In this document: one piece after another, positions 36,357-44,568 of the stretch
Position numbering within the stretch: the first letter of the stretch is position 1
How the letters are laid out: every line of letters starts with the position of its first letter
NCBI RefSeq assembly: GCF_900103265.1
Contig: NZ_FMWX01000008.1
Span: forward strand, 1 to 64,000
Direction of reading: 5' to 3'
Length of the DNA: 64,000 nt
Source: Sphingomonas sp. NFR15
GTDB lineage: Bacteria > Pseudomonadota > Alphaproteobacteria > Sphingomonadales > Sphingomonadaceae
Program-made: the position numbers and the translations under genes
The notes under the pieces: generated by a model
The model's input: the letters and a program-made list of their open reading frames with translations, nothing else
Databases searched by the model: none
What the model was told of the DNA's origin: nothing

Positions 36357-37334
36357 TCAACAACAGACCGGTAAACGCGTGGCAGCGGGCAAAGCGGAGG
36401 CGTGCGTATTGTACCTTGGCTTTCGCAATCGGGCTTGCCATTGGTTCTGCTGTACATAATTTATGAAGGCTCTCAGCGGACCCGGTACATGATCTCGCCC
36501 ATGGTAATAGAGGCGCGGTCCGCTGAAGCTCTGCCACCATGGTTCAAGCACAGCTTCCAGCGTGCCATTTTCGAAAGCTGGCCGTAGCCAATCTTCGAAA
36601 AGATGCACAATTCCGCATTCATCAATCGCTGCCAAGACGGCTAGGTCCATGGCGTTCACATCGATTGCCAGAGGCCCGGCAGGCTCAATCTCGACGATTC
36701 GATTGTCCCGCTCGAAAGTCCAAGGGGCGACGGCTCCGCTGCCGTACCTTGCCGGGAGGCAGGCATGGTCGAATAGGTCGTGGGGATGCTGGGGCCGTCC
36801 ATGCCTTTCCAGATAGGCAGGCGATGCCGCAGTTGCAAAACGTTGCTTCGCAGGGCCAATGGGTAGCGCGACCATGTTCTTGGTCAGCCGCTCGTCATAG
36901 CGAATGCCGGCATCACAGCCTGCTGCCAGAATATCTACAAACCCGTGTTCAACAACGATCTCCACTAAGATGTCCGGAAACGCGCGTGTGAACCCTGGCA
37001 GGATGCGGGGTAGCACCAGCCGAGCCGCATTCACTGGTACGTTGAGACGCAGCGTCCCGCGCGGCATCCCTCGGAAATCGTTGGCACGGTCGAGTGCGGC
37101 TTCCACATCAGCCATCGCGACTTGCAACCGCGCCAGCACATGGCTGCCAGCCTCCGTAGTTGTAACGGTCCGTGTTGTTCGGTTGAGTAGACGGACCCCC
37201 AGTTTGTCCTCCAATCGCCTTACGGCGCCGCTGAGGCTCGAAGCGCTAATGCCTGTTGCCTTTGCAGCTTCGCGAAAGCCACCAGCGGTCGCGACAGACA
37301 CAAAGGCCCGAGCCGCAGAAAGATCAGCTACCAT
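36357..37334 (-). CDS. LysR-family transcriptional regulator
   Basis: 325 residues. wHTH: SAARAFVSVATAGGFREAAK then GISASSLSGAVRRLEDKLGV and LLNRTTRTVTTTEAG. The effector domain contains CDAGIRYDERLTKNMVALPIG, the same subgroup as the regulator at 33876. The C-terminus is about 20 residues longer than usual (Arg/Ala-rich tail after FINYVQQNQW), perhaps a lost stop. Divergent from the SDR gene at 37424. Confidence 0.88.
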   Translation of the reverse strand: MVADLSAARAFVSVATAGGFREAAKATGISASSLSGAVRRLEDKLGVRLLNRTTRTVTTTEAGSHVLARLQVAMADVEAALDRANDFRGMPRGTLRLNVPVNAARLVLPRILPGFTRAFPDILVEIVVEHGFVDILAAGCDAGIRYDERLTKNMVALPIGPAKQRFATAASPAYLERHGRPQHPHDLFDHACLPARYGSGAVAPWTFERDNRIVEIEPAGPLAIDVNAMDLAVLAAIDECGIVHLFEDWLRPAFENGTLEAVLEPWWQSFSGPRLYYHGRDHVPGPLRAFINYVQQNQWQARLRKPRYNTHASALPAATRLPVCC

Positions 37335-37399
37335 TGTTCATGAATCCGCACGGAGTGTAAGTTGATTACCGCATTATCTTAAACAGCCCAACGCATTAT

Positions 37400-37418
37400 G
37401 TCTCCTGTCAGAGGAGAC
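37400..37418 (+). promoter_or_regulatory. Hairpin enclosing the ribosome site of the SDR gene
   Basis: GTCTCC (37400-37405) and GGAGAC (37413-37418) are perfect complements with a 7-base loop. The right arm is the Shine-Dalgarno sequence of the SDR gene starting at 37424. The stem could reduce translation until opened, or it may be a DNA-level operator for the divergent LysR. Confidence 0.45.
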
Positions 37419-37423
37419 TGGGC

Positions 37424-38185
37424 ATGTCAGAAATCAAGCGTCTTGCGATCGTCACGGGGAGCAGCCGCGGGATCGGTCGCGACACGGTACTACGTCTGGC
37501 AGAACGCGGCGTTTCGTCGATCATAACCTACTGCAGCCGGCGCGACGAAGCAGACAAGGTCGTCGCAGCTATACAACATGCCGGTGCCAACGCCGTTGCT
37601 CTGCAACTCGACGTCGGCCAGGCAGCCGGTTTTGACCGCTTCATCGAAGACGTTCGCCATGCGCTGACCGCACTCGGAGCAGAACGGTTCGATTATTTGG
37701 TAAACAACGCTGGCATTTCTTCGTCGGCAAATCTAGCAGACGGGACAGAAGCAGAATTGGACGCGCAGTTTGCAGTTCATTTCAAAGGGCCGTTCCTACT
37801 TACCCAGAAACTACTACCCTTGATGAACGATGGGGGAAGGATAGTGAACATCTCATCCGGCCTTGCCCGCTTCGCCTATTCGGGCCGCGCAATCTACGGG
37901 CCAATAAAAGCTGCCGTGGAAGCATTGACCCGCTATATGGCGCTAGAATTGGGACCGCGCGGCATCGCCGTTAACGTGGTCGCGCCTGGCGCGATCGCGA
38001 CGGATTTCAGTGGTGGGGTGGTGCGCGATAATCCGGAAGTGAACAAGGCGTTGGCCTCGCATACGGCGCTCGGCCGTGTCGGGGGCCCGGCGGATGTCGG
38101 TCCGGTGATCGTAGGCCTGCTCTCTCACGAGTTCGGCTGGGTCAACGCGCAGCGGGTTGAGGTCGCCGGCGGTGTTCAGATCTGA
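37424..38185 (+). CDS. SDR-family oxidoreductase
   Basis: 253 residues. AIVTGSSRGIGRDTVLRLAE (cofactor loop), YLVNNAGISSSA, IVNISSGLARFA (catalytic Ser), YGPIKAAVEALTRYMALELG (Tyr-x3-Lys), VVAPGAIATDFSGG and a C-terminal VAGGVQI as in FabG-like enzymes. It is an NAD(P)-dependent reductase of unknown substrate. GGAG lies 8 bases upstream of the ATG. It is divergent from the LysR gene at 37334, and the SRPBCC gene follows 33 bases later. Confidence 0.9.
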   Translation: MSEIKRLAIVTGSSRGIGRDTVLRLAERGVSSIITYCSRRDEADKVVAAIQHAGANAVALQLDVGQAAGFDRFIEDVRHALTALGAERFDYLVNNAGISSSANLADGTEAELDAQFAVHFKGPFLLTQKLLPLMNDGGRIVNISSGLARFAYSGRAIYGPIKAAVEALTRYMALELGPRGIAVNVVAPGAIATDFSGGVVRDNPEVNKALASHTALGRVGGPADVGPVIVGLLSHEFGWVNAQRVEVAGGVQI

Positions 38186-38218
38186 TCGATGCGGTTCCCC
38201 TCCAACGGAGTCGTCGAC

Positions 38219-38728
38219 ATGTTATCTGAGGAAAACTCGCTCGCCGGCTTAGTTCCTGACCCCAGAATTGATTGGCCCGAAGGACACGGGCCCGCGTTGG
38301 CGCGTGTCTTTGCCCAAAACAAAATTGATATAGCCGCCGCTCCTGAAACCGTTTGGTCACTGCTGCTAGACTGCAAGCGCTGGCCAGATTGGTATTTTCA
38401 TTGTTCGGACGTATCCGTTATTAGGGGAGGGTCGCTACTACAATATGATACTAGGTTTCGCTTTAAGACGTTAGGCTTCTTCTTTAATCCGAAGATCGAT
38501 GTCTTCGAACCATTCCGTATGTTGGCGTGGTCAGCCAAGGGGCCGGCGGGCACTAAGGGGGCGCACGCATGGTACATTGAGCCGACGCCAAACGGTTGCC
38601 ATGTGGTTACAGAGGAAGCACAGCAAGGATTGCTACTGTCAATCATCGGCCGACGCACTCGTAAAAGGCGACTAAAAGCACACGACGAGTGGTTGCACGC
38701 GCTCAAGGAGTTAGCCGAAAACAGTTAA
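38219..38728 (+). CDS. SRPBCC-superfamily (polyketide cyclase/START-like) protein
   Basis: 169 residues. The helix-grip pattern is visible: NKIDIAAAPETVWSLLLDCKRWPDWY (in pieces), FRFKTLGFFFNPKIDVFEPF, GAHAWYIEPTPNGCHVVTEE, and a long C-terminal helix. Such proteins bind hydrophobic ligands in a cavity. ATG 38219 is preferred because GGAG lies 10 bases upstream; ATG 38189 is possible. The gene looks more AT-rich than its neighbours, a hint of separate origin. Confidence 0.78.
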   Translation: MLSEENSLAGLVPDPRIDWPEGHGPALARVFAQNKIDIAAAPETVWSLLLDCKRWPDWYFHCSDVSVIRGGSLLQYDTRFRFKTLGFFFNPKIDVFEPFRMLAWSAKGPAGTKGAHAWYIEPTPNGCHVVTEEAQQGLLLSIIGRRTRKRRLKAHDEWLHALKELAENS

Positions 38729-38804
38729 TTACGGAATGCTTTACCCCGGCGCGGGATACCAGACGACGCGGCAGACACAGTATTCTACTATTTTCTCTAA
38801 GATA

Positions 38805-39407
38805 CTAATTACCTGATTCTGTATTCACTGACGGCCATGTAGAAAGAACATGATCGATTAACGCGTTCAAAGACATTTTTGACGTGCCCGCCTTTGCCTG
38901 AACTGCCATCCCATGATTCACTGTCATGATGTAATTCGCGAGCATGGCACAATTCGCCGATCCAAGAAGGTCACCATGATCGCGGGCAACCTCCAATCGC
39001 ACGCGGAGAGCCGATTCCGCCATCTTGCGACGCGCTATCAACTCTTGCTGAATGGCTGCGCCGTCGCCTGAACAGGCCAATGCGCCATTGATACCAAGAC
39101 ATCCACGGCTCTCACCATTCAGTGTCATGATCGCGACTGCCCCCTCCAGGATCGTACGAACGACCTCCCGGCTCGTCGGTGCCTCCAGCGCCTCGGACAT
39201 AAAACGCATATAGCGATCTTCGTATCGATCAAGCGCCTTGCGAAACAAGGCCTCCTTGTTGCCAAAAGCCGAATAGAGTCCTGGGCGCGCTACGCGGGTT
39301 GCGCGCGTCAGGTCCTCGAAGGAGGTACCCTCAAAACCCTTGTCCCAGAACACCTCAAGCGCTGCGTCGAGGACGGTTTCTTCGTTAAATTCTCTGTGGC
39401 GTCCCAT
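38805..39407 (-). CDS. TetR/AcrR-family regulator
   Basis: 200 residues. HTH: MGRHREFNEETVLDAALEVF, GFEGTSFEDLTRATRVARPG, LYSAFGNKEALFRKALDRYE. The C-terminal domain has RGCLGINGALAC as in the TetR_C_10 (YxaF-like) group. ATG 39407 matches the canonical family start. It is divergent from a SnoaL-like gene at 39565, and three operator-like repeats lie between. Confidence 0.9.
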   Translation of the reverse strand: MGRHREFNEETVLDAALEVFWDKGFEGTSFEDLTRATRVARPGLYSAFGNKEALFRKALDRYEDRYMRFMSEALEAPTSREVVRTILEGAVAIMTLNGESRGCLGINGALACSGDGAAIQQELIARRKMAESALRVRLEVARDHGDLLGSANCAMLANYIMTVNHGMAVQAKAGTSKMSLNALIDHVLSTWPSVNTESGN

Positions 39408-39429
39408 CTGCCTGCCTCGTAAAAATTCA

Positions 39430-39502
39430 ATACCAATCGTTATAAATACCTTGACGTCCTTTGTCAACATTCGATACCAAGCGGTATCGTAACGATCGGT
39501 AT
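39430..39502. promoter_or_regulatory. Three ATACC-N4-GGTAT-type operators between tetR and SnoaL genes
   Basis: Site 1, ATACCAATCGTTAT (39430-39443). Site 2, ATACCAAGCGGTAT (39474-39487), extended by CG on both sides into a perfect CGATACC-N4-GGTATCG repeat. Site 3, GTAACGATCGGTAT (39489-39502), nearly abuts site 2. They share the same 14-base dyad and lie between the two divergent starts, as expected for the TetR regulator at 39407. Confidence 0.8.
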
Positions 39503-39564
39503 CGAATTTTTCGGCTGAGAGCTTCAGCCGAGTCGGTACGGTTCCACCGCACGAAGGACCCATC

Positions 39565-40017
39565 ATGGCTATCGACCTCGACCAACAACGTATCGCAATT
39601 ACCATGGACTATTTTCGCAAGCTCGACGCCGGAGATCCGAGCATGATGGACCTCCTGACCGACGATATTCAGATGTATTTTCCGAAGTTCGGCGTCGGAT
39701 ACGGAAAGGAAGCCGTGGGGCGTGCCGCCCAGGGTATGATGAGCACACTCCAGAAAATAGAGCATGACTTCGAGCGTATGAATGTTCTCGTCTCGGGCGA
39801 CCATGTTATCGTGGAAGGTTTCGAGGGCGGCGTGAATTCCGACGGTTCGCCGTGGCCAGTCGAGGGCCGGTCCGAGGGACGTTATTGCAACGTCTTCCAG
39901 TTCGACGGCCTCAAGATCAAACGACTCCACATTTACGTCGATCCCGACTTCGACAGCACGCATGAGGAGCGCTTCCTGTGGGACGCTGTGGGTATGACCC
40001 GTCCCGGCGACCTCTAA
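39565..40017 (+). CDS. SnoaL-like (NTF2 fold) protein
   Basis: 150 residues. The NTF2-like pattern is QQRIAITMDYFRKLDAGDP, LLTDDIQMYFPKFGVGYGKE, a central EGFEGGVNSDG strand pair, then YCNVFQFDGLKIKRLHIYVD. It may be a small cyclase/isomerase or ligand-binding protein. It stands under the three-site TetR operator region and is followed by a dehalogenase-like hydrolase and an ene-reductase, so it could belong to a degradation module. Confidence 0.85.
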   Translation: MAIDLDQQRIAITMDYFRKLDAGDPSMMDLLTDDIQMYFPKFGVGYGKEAVGRAAQGMMSTLQKIEHDFERMNVLVSGDHVIVEGFEGGVNSDGSPWPVEGRSEGRYCNVFQFDGLKIKRLHIYVDPDFDSTHEERFLWDAVGMTRPGDL

Positions 40018-40124
40018 GCAATTCCATCAACCCAAGAGCGCAACGGCCCGTTCGAGCGGAACGCTCCGCGGGTCGTAAGCTTCCAAGTTCGCCTTCCCCG
40101 CAAGGGGCGCGCTGAGGACAGAAC

Positions 40125-41033
40125 ATGCAGATCGACTTATTCCCCGGCTTTTCCGAGCAGTTTTTCCATGTGAACGGCAATCGGCTGTTCGCACGCGTGG
40201 GTGGTCCGGACGACGGCCCCCCCTTGCTGCTCATCCACGGTTTTCCCCAATCACACCTGGAATGGCATCCCGTAGCGCTGGACCTGGCCACGACGCATCG
40301 CGTGGTTGTGATCGACCTAAAGGGTTATGGTCGATCTGCGGCTCCTGCAGGTGATGCCGCTCATCTCGTTTATTCCAAGGCGACGTGGGCTGCAGAGGCG
40401 GCGGAGATCATGAGGCAACTTGGGCATCAGCGGTTCACCGTCGTCGGACATGATCGAGGTGCGCAGGTCGCTTATAAGCTGGCATTGGATTTCCCTGAGC
40501 GCATCGAGCGACTGGGCATCATGGACAATCTGCCGGTCTTCGTGGTGTGGGAGATGATAAAAGCGGTCCCGGGTTCCCTTGATCACTGGACATGGATGGC
40601 CGAGCCTGATCCGACGCCTGAGCAGCGCATGACAGCCGAATACATCGAGGAAATGTGCCGGCCCTACAGCGGGAGCGGCACGCTGGATTGCTTCCACCCT
40701 GCCGCTTTAGAGCAGTTCAGGCTCGATTGGAGCGATCCAGCGCACGTGCATGCCTATTGCGAAGACTTTCGCGCCGGGGCTGGTCCGGACTTAGAAACCG
40801 ACCTCGCGGATATGGCAGCAGGAAAAAGTATCACCTGTCCGACTCTTATTCTGTGGAGCCGACTCGTTTTCGGCGCGAGCCCGAAAACGCCACTGGACAT
40901 CTGGCGCGAGACTTTTGCTCCTGAAGCCTTCGGCAACGGCGTCGACCATGGTCACTTTATGGTAGAGGAAAACCCTACCGCGACGCTCGAAGGGATCAGA
41001 CAGCTTCTATCCATCGAAACACGCGCTAAGTGA
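40125..41033 (+). CDS. Alpha/beta hydrolase, haloacetate dehalogenase-like
   Basis: 302 residues. LLLIHGFPQSHLEWHPVA (oxyanion), IDLKGYGRSAAP, GHDRGAQVAYKLALDFPE (Asp nucleophile followed by Arg, as in fluoroacetate dehalogenases and epoxide hydrolases), and VDHGHFMVEENP with the catalytic His. Close overall resemblance to haloacetate dehalogenases; activity on an epoxide cannot be excluded. The ATG follows GGACAGAAC. It is followed 56 bases later by the ene-reductase. Confidence 0.85.
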   Translation: MQIDLFPGFSEQFFHVNGNRLFARVGGPDDGPPLLLIHGFPQSHLEWHPVALDLATTHRVVVIDLKGYGRSAAPAGDAAHLVYSKATWAAEAAEIMRQLGHQRFTVVGHDRGAQVAYKLALDFPERIERLGIMDNLPVFVVWEMIKAVPGSLDHWTWMAEPDPTPEQRMTAEYIEEMCRPYSGSGTLDCFHPAALEQFRLDWSDPAHVHAYCEDFRAGAGPDLETDLADMAAGKSITCPTLILWSRLVFGASPKTPLDIWRETFAPEAFGNGVDHGHFMVEENPTATLEGIRQLLSIETRAK

Positions 41034-41089
41034 ACACACGCCGAAGAGCGAAGTGGCTATCAGCAACCCTTTCGGCTGGATGACGTATA

Positions 41090-42199
41090 ATGAGCTCTAT
41101 CGTAAACCTGTTTGAGCCTGGGGCCATCGGGCCAATGGCCCTGTCCAATCGCATTGTCATGGCACCAATGACACGTTCGCGAGCGAATGAAGACGCGGTG
41201 CCCAGCGGTATGATGGTCACCTATTACAAACAGCGCGCCAGCGCCGGGCTCATAATCTCGGAGGGGACGATCGTCAGTGGCGAGGCTACGGGCTATATCA
41301 AAGTGCCTGGGCTGTTCACGCCTGAGCAGGTGGCCTCGTGGCGACCGATAACGGACGCCGTGCATGCCAAGGGTGGCAATATCATCACCCAGCTCTGGCA
41401 CGTCGGTCGGGTGTCACACCCCGATCTGCTTGACGGCGCTCTGCCGCTGGCTCCTTCCGCGATCAATCCGGAATTCGAGGCTTATACGCGAAACGGCCGG
41501 GTGCCCACGGTAACCCCGCGCGCCATGACGCCGGAGGATATCGATCGCACGATCGAGGATTTCCGGAAGGCAGCAGTCAATGCCATGGCGGCCGGCTTCG
41601 ACGGGGTCGAGCTCCATGCCGCCAACACCTACCTGTTCCACCAGTTCTTGGTGCCGAGTGCCAATCAACGAACGGACGAGTACGGCAGTACGATCGAGAA
41701 CCGGGCACGCTTCCTCCTGAAGGTTGTAGATACTGTGGCGGAGGCGATCGGTATCGATAGAGTCGGCGTCAGGATGAACCCGTGCGTGGACGGGCCAGTC
41801 GGGATAATCCTTGATGCGGAAGCTCAGGCGACCTACGAATACGTGATAAGAGAATTGAGTACGAGGAAGGCTGCTTTCCTTCATCTTGCCGCATTGATGT
41901 TCGTTCCCGGCCTAGATTCAGAAGATCGCACGCTCGAAATGGCACGGCGCTTTCGACCGCTTTTTTCAGGCCCTTTGATTATAAATGGCGCAATGACCCG
42001 CGACGCTGCCGAGTACGCGCTGCGCGAAGGGATCGCGGACTACGTCGCATTCGGTAAGGACTTTATTGCTAATCCGGACCTAGTCTATCGGTTGAAGAAG
42101 AATGTGCCTCTAACCGAACCAGACCCGAACAGCTTCTACGAAGGGGGCACGTCTGGATATATTGATTATAAGACCGTCGATGACGCGGCAACCAACTGA
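41090..42199 (+). CDS. Old-yellow-enzyme-family alkene reductase (NemA-like)
   Basis: 369 residues. FMN-binding TIM barrel: NRIVMAPMTRSRA near the N-terminus, IITQLWHVGRVSHPD, the substrate-anion pair in VELHAANTYLFHQFL (His-x-x-Asn), the SANQRTDEYGSTIENRARF family signature, and YVAFGKDFIANPDL. It reduces activated C=C bonds or nitro groups with NAD(P)H. The barrel segment LIINGAMTRDAAE is intact. It probably forms a unit with the upstream SnoaL-like and dehalogenase-like genes. Confidence 0.92.
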   Translation: MSSIVNLFEPGAIGPMALSNRIVMAPMTRSRANEDAVPSGMMVTYYKQRASAGLIISEGTIVSGEATGYIKVPGLFTPEQVASWRPITDAVHAKGGNIITQLWHVGRVSHPDLLDGALPLAPSAINPEFEAYTRNGRVPTVTPRAMTPEDIDRTIEDFRKAAVNAMAAGFDGVELHAANTYLFHQFLVPSANQRTDEYGSTIENRARFLLKVVDTVAEAIGIDRVGVRMNPCVDGPVGIILDAEAQATYEYVIRELSTRKAAFLHLAALMFVPGLDSEDRTLEMARRFRPLFSGPLIINGAMTRDAAEYALREGIADYVAFGKDFIANPDLVYRLKKNVPLTEPDPNSFYEGGTSGYIDYKTVDDAATN

Positions 42200-42524
42200 T
42201 TTGCGTAGGCAATTCGCTTAAGTAAGCCTATACTGGGGATATACGTCCCGTCTATGGATCGTCTTTTGGGGTCAATAGCTGGGGTAGCCTACGGGACCCC
42301 GCCCCACCGCCCGCTTTCCCTCAAGGAACGACAGCGAGAAGGGCTTCGCGTTCTCGAGATCGATCAAGTAGCGGGACGCGTCGAACCATCTCGAATGGCG
42401 TGATGTGGGACGAAACTGCCGGTTGCTGCCGCCGCCAAGAATGACCGGTGACGCTGAAACCGGCCGTCCTTGTCGTAGCGAAAAGGTTGCCACGAAGCAC
42501 CGATTCCACGAGAAACGAAAGCGC
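42200..42524 (-). other. Intergenic with a possible gene-tail remnant
   Basis: 325 bases. On the minus strand a frame ending at 42272 reads WFDASRYLIDLENAKPFSL then SFLEGKRAVGRGPVGYPSY. It looks like real protein sequence but has no credible start or family that I know. It may be a remnant left by rearrangement at the edge of the ECF41 region. Confidence 0.3.
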
Positions 42525-43445
42525 TCAGGCGCGGGCCAGGGCCTGCGAGACGTTCCAGAGCCGGTCGGCGTTGTCGCCGTTTAACGCATAGGGTGCAACG
42601 CCACCCGAAAAGTCCGTGGGTCGGCAGGTCACCAAAGGCGCTTCGTTGCAATCCTCGAAATAGCGCCCTCCAATGCCCTCGAGGAGCGGCGAGGTCGCGA
42701 GAAGGGCGCTTGTCGCTGCGCCCCGCTCCGGCGTCTTGCGTCGCTCGACAGGTGTCCGGAGACCGCCGGTGTGGCGCTGCAGTCCGGTCGCGATCGCGCC
42801 GGGATTAAGTGCGTTGGAGACGATCCCGCGATCGGCCCAGTGCCGCGTGATTGCGACGGACATCAGCGCCGTGGCCGACTTCGACTGCCCGTAGGCGCCG
42901 ATCGGCGTGTAGGGCGTGAAGTCGAAGTTAAGGTCGTCGAAGATTACCGGCGAGAAAAGATGCCCGCTTGAGCTGACCGACACGACGCGAGCGCCGCCGG
43001 CCGACGTCAGCGCGTCGCAAAGCCCCCACGTCAGCGCGAAATGTCCGAGGTAGTTGGTTGCGAACTGGAGCTCGAAACCCTGCGGGGAGAGCTGGCGCTC
43101 CGGCAGCGCCATGATGCCGGCATTGTTGATGAGGACGTGCAGCGGATCCGACCAACCGGCCACGAAGGCTTGAACGGAGCGAAGGTCAGCGAGGTCAAGC
43201 GGACGCACGTCAATCGCGGCGCCGGGCGCCTGCCCTCTGAGCTCCTCCACGACGACGGCGCCGGCGTCCGGCCGTCGCACCGCGAGCGTCACATGCGCTC
43301 CGGCGAGCAGAAATGCACGGGTGGTCTCGAGACCGATGCCGGCAGCGCCTCCCGTCACTATGATCCGCTTTCCGGTGAGGTCGATGCCGCGGAGCACCTC
43401 CGCAGCTGTGGAGTGGAAGCCGAAGGGTGTGGTTAGCCGGTTCAT
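42525..43445 (-). CDS. SDR-family oxidoreductase (retinol-dehydrogenase-like), last gene of ECF41 target operon
   Basis: 306 residues. RIIVTGGAAGIGLETTRAFL, HVLINNAGIMALPER, FATNYLGHFALTW, VVSVSSSGHLFSP (catalytic Ser), YGQSKSATALMSV (Tyr-x3-Lys), NALNPGAIATGLQRH. The pattern fits the SDR subgroup close to human retinol and WW-domain oxidoreductases. It lies downstream of the SnoaL-like and decarboxylase-like genes in the same direction. Oxidoreductases are one of the three gene classes (COE) that accompany ECF41 sigma factors. Confidence 0.9.
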   Translation of the reverse strand: MNRLTTPFGFHSTAAEVLRGIDLTGKRIIVTGGAAGIGLETTRAFLLAGAHVTLAVRRPDAGAVVVEELRGQAPGAAIDVRPLDLADLRSVQAFVAGWSDPLHVLINNAGIMALPERQLSPQGFELQFATNYLGHFALTWGLCDALTSAGGARVVSVSSSGHLFSPVIFDDLNFDFTPYTPIGAYGQSKSATALMSVAITRHWADRGIVSNALNPGAIATGLQRHTGGLRTPVERRKTPERGAATSALLATSPLLEGIGGRYFEDCNEAPLVTCRPTDFSGGVAPYALNGDNADRLWNVSQALARA

Positions 43446-43525
43446 GGATTTCTCGAAGCATCGCGATTGGTGACGATGGCGTTGGGGCACCTCATGCACG
43501 CCCAAGTTCAGCGAGTAGGCTATGC

Positions 43526-43930
43526 TCAAGCGAGTTGCCGAACCTGCGTCCCGAACGGATTGTCGATGATGTAGCGCCAATAGCCGTCTTCGCCGCGTCG
43601 GGCGATGTCGTTGGAAGTCGCGACCATGTGGAAGTCCTGTCCGTCCGGCGTCTTGCCGACGATGTTCCAGTCCAAAACGAGCGAGGCGATCGTGTCGGCG
43701 ACGAACACGTGGCGGGCGATGATCGCCATCGGCAGCCGGACGCTGTAGTATTTGAGCAGTTCCTCACGGATGGCAGGTATGCCCCGCTGCGGCTCGCCGT
43801 TGGCGCTCACCAGGATCGCGTCCGCTTCGTAGAAGCCGCACATGATGTCCACATCCATTGAGTTGAAATGCTGAAGAAGTGACGGGACGATGCCTTCCGG
43901 CGTGCGGGAGAGCTCGGGCTTGGAGGTCAT
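43526..43930 (-). CDS. SnoaL-like (NTF2 fold) protein in ECF41 target operon
   Basis: 134 residues. VPSLLQHFNSMDVDIMCGFY, EADAILVSANGEPQRG, IREELLKYYSVRLPM, and the terminal WRYIIDNPFGTQ are typical of DUF4440/SnoaL-like proteins. It lies between the decarboxylase-like and SDR genes, 58 and 80 bases away, and is probably co-transcribed. It shares its fold with the C-terminal extension of the sigma factor encoded upstream, an interesting parallel. Confidence 0.85.
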   Translation of the reverse strand: MTSKPELSRTPEGIVPSLLQHFNSMDVDIMCGFYEADAILVSANGEPQRGIPAIREELLKYYSVRLPMAIIARHVFVADTIASLVLDWNIVGKTPDGQDFHMVATSNDIARRGEDGYWRYIIDNPFGTQVRQLA

Positions 43931-43988
43931 ATTGCAAGTCCTTGGGAGAAACGCGTCGGAGTTCGGTGGCTCGTGATGGCTGGAGCGC

Positions 43989-44444
43989 TCAGGGACGCGC
44001 CTTCACCGGCAGTCGGAAGGGTGCGCCGAGCCGGTTGAACGCGTTCATGGCGGCGATCGCGATCGTGAGATCGACCAGTTCCTTCGGCGCGAATGCCTGC
44101 GAAGCCGCAGCATAGGCCTCGTCAGAAGCATGGGTTTCGCTGACCCGTGTCACCTCTTCGGCCCAGGCCAGCGCGGCCCGGTATCGCTCGGGGAAGAGCT
44201 GCAGCACCTCGGCCCACACCGGCACCAGCGCGACCTTGTCGACGGCCATGGTCTTCAGGAGGTCGCGCGTGTGCAGATCGATGCAGTAGGCGCAGCCGTT
44301 GATCTGGGAGACGCGTAGGAAGACGAGATGGATCAACTCCTCCGGAAGATCGGTGCCGGTCGTGACGTAGTGGTGGACGCCTGCGAGCGCCTTAGCTCCC
44401 GCAGGCGCGATCTCGTGCCAGACCAGTCTCTTGCTCTCTTCCAT
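43989..44444 (-). CDS. Carboxymuconolactone decarboxylase-family (AhpD-like) protein
   Basis: 151 residues. The AhpD-like redox motif is complete: LRVSQINGCAYCIDLHTRDL contains CxxC followed by His three residues later. The segment ALAWAEEVTR...  AFAPKELVDLTIAIAAMNAFNR is also typical. Proteins of this type act as peroxidases or alkylhydroperoxidases. Its gene directly follows a perfect ECF41-type promoter at 44490-44516, about 46 bases before the ATG. CMD proteins are the best-known targets of ECF41 sigma factors. Confidence 0.92.
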   Translation of the reverse strand: MEESKRLVWHEIAPAGAKALAGVHHYVTTGTDLPEELIHLVFLRVSQINGCAYCIDLHTRDLLKTMAVDKVALVPVWAEVLQLFPERYRAALAWAEEVTRVSETHASDEAYAAASQAFAPKELVDLTIAIAAMNAFNRLGAPFRLPVKARP

Positions 44445-44489
44445 GATCAATCCCTTCAGGTGCGCCCAGCCGTCTGGCTGTGCCGGATT

Positions 44490-44516
44490 GACGAGGCGGG
44501 ACTGCCAGGTGTGACA
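44490..44516 (-). promoter_or_regulatory. ECF41 promoter before carboxymuconolactone decarboxylase gene
   Basis: On the minus strand TGTCACA (44516-44510), a 16-base spacer, then CGTC (44493-44490). This exactly matches the ECF41 promoter consensus TGTCACA-N16-CGTC. Transcription would begin a few bases later, giving a leader of about 40 bases before the ATG at 44444. Confidence 0.92.
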
Positions 44517-44568
44517 TGCCCGCGTAATTTCTTTGATCGCGAAGACGGCCGACCGCGTCTCCAGCCTG

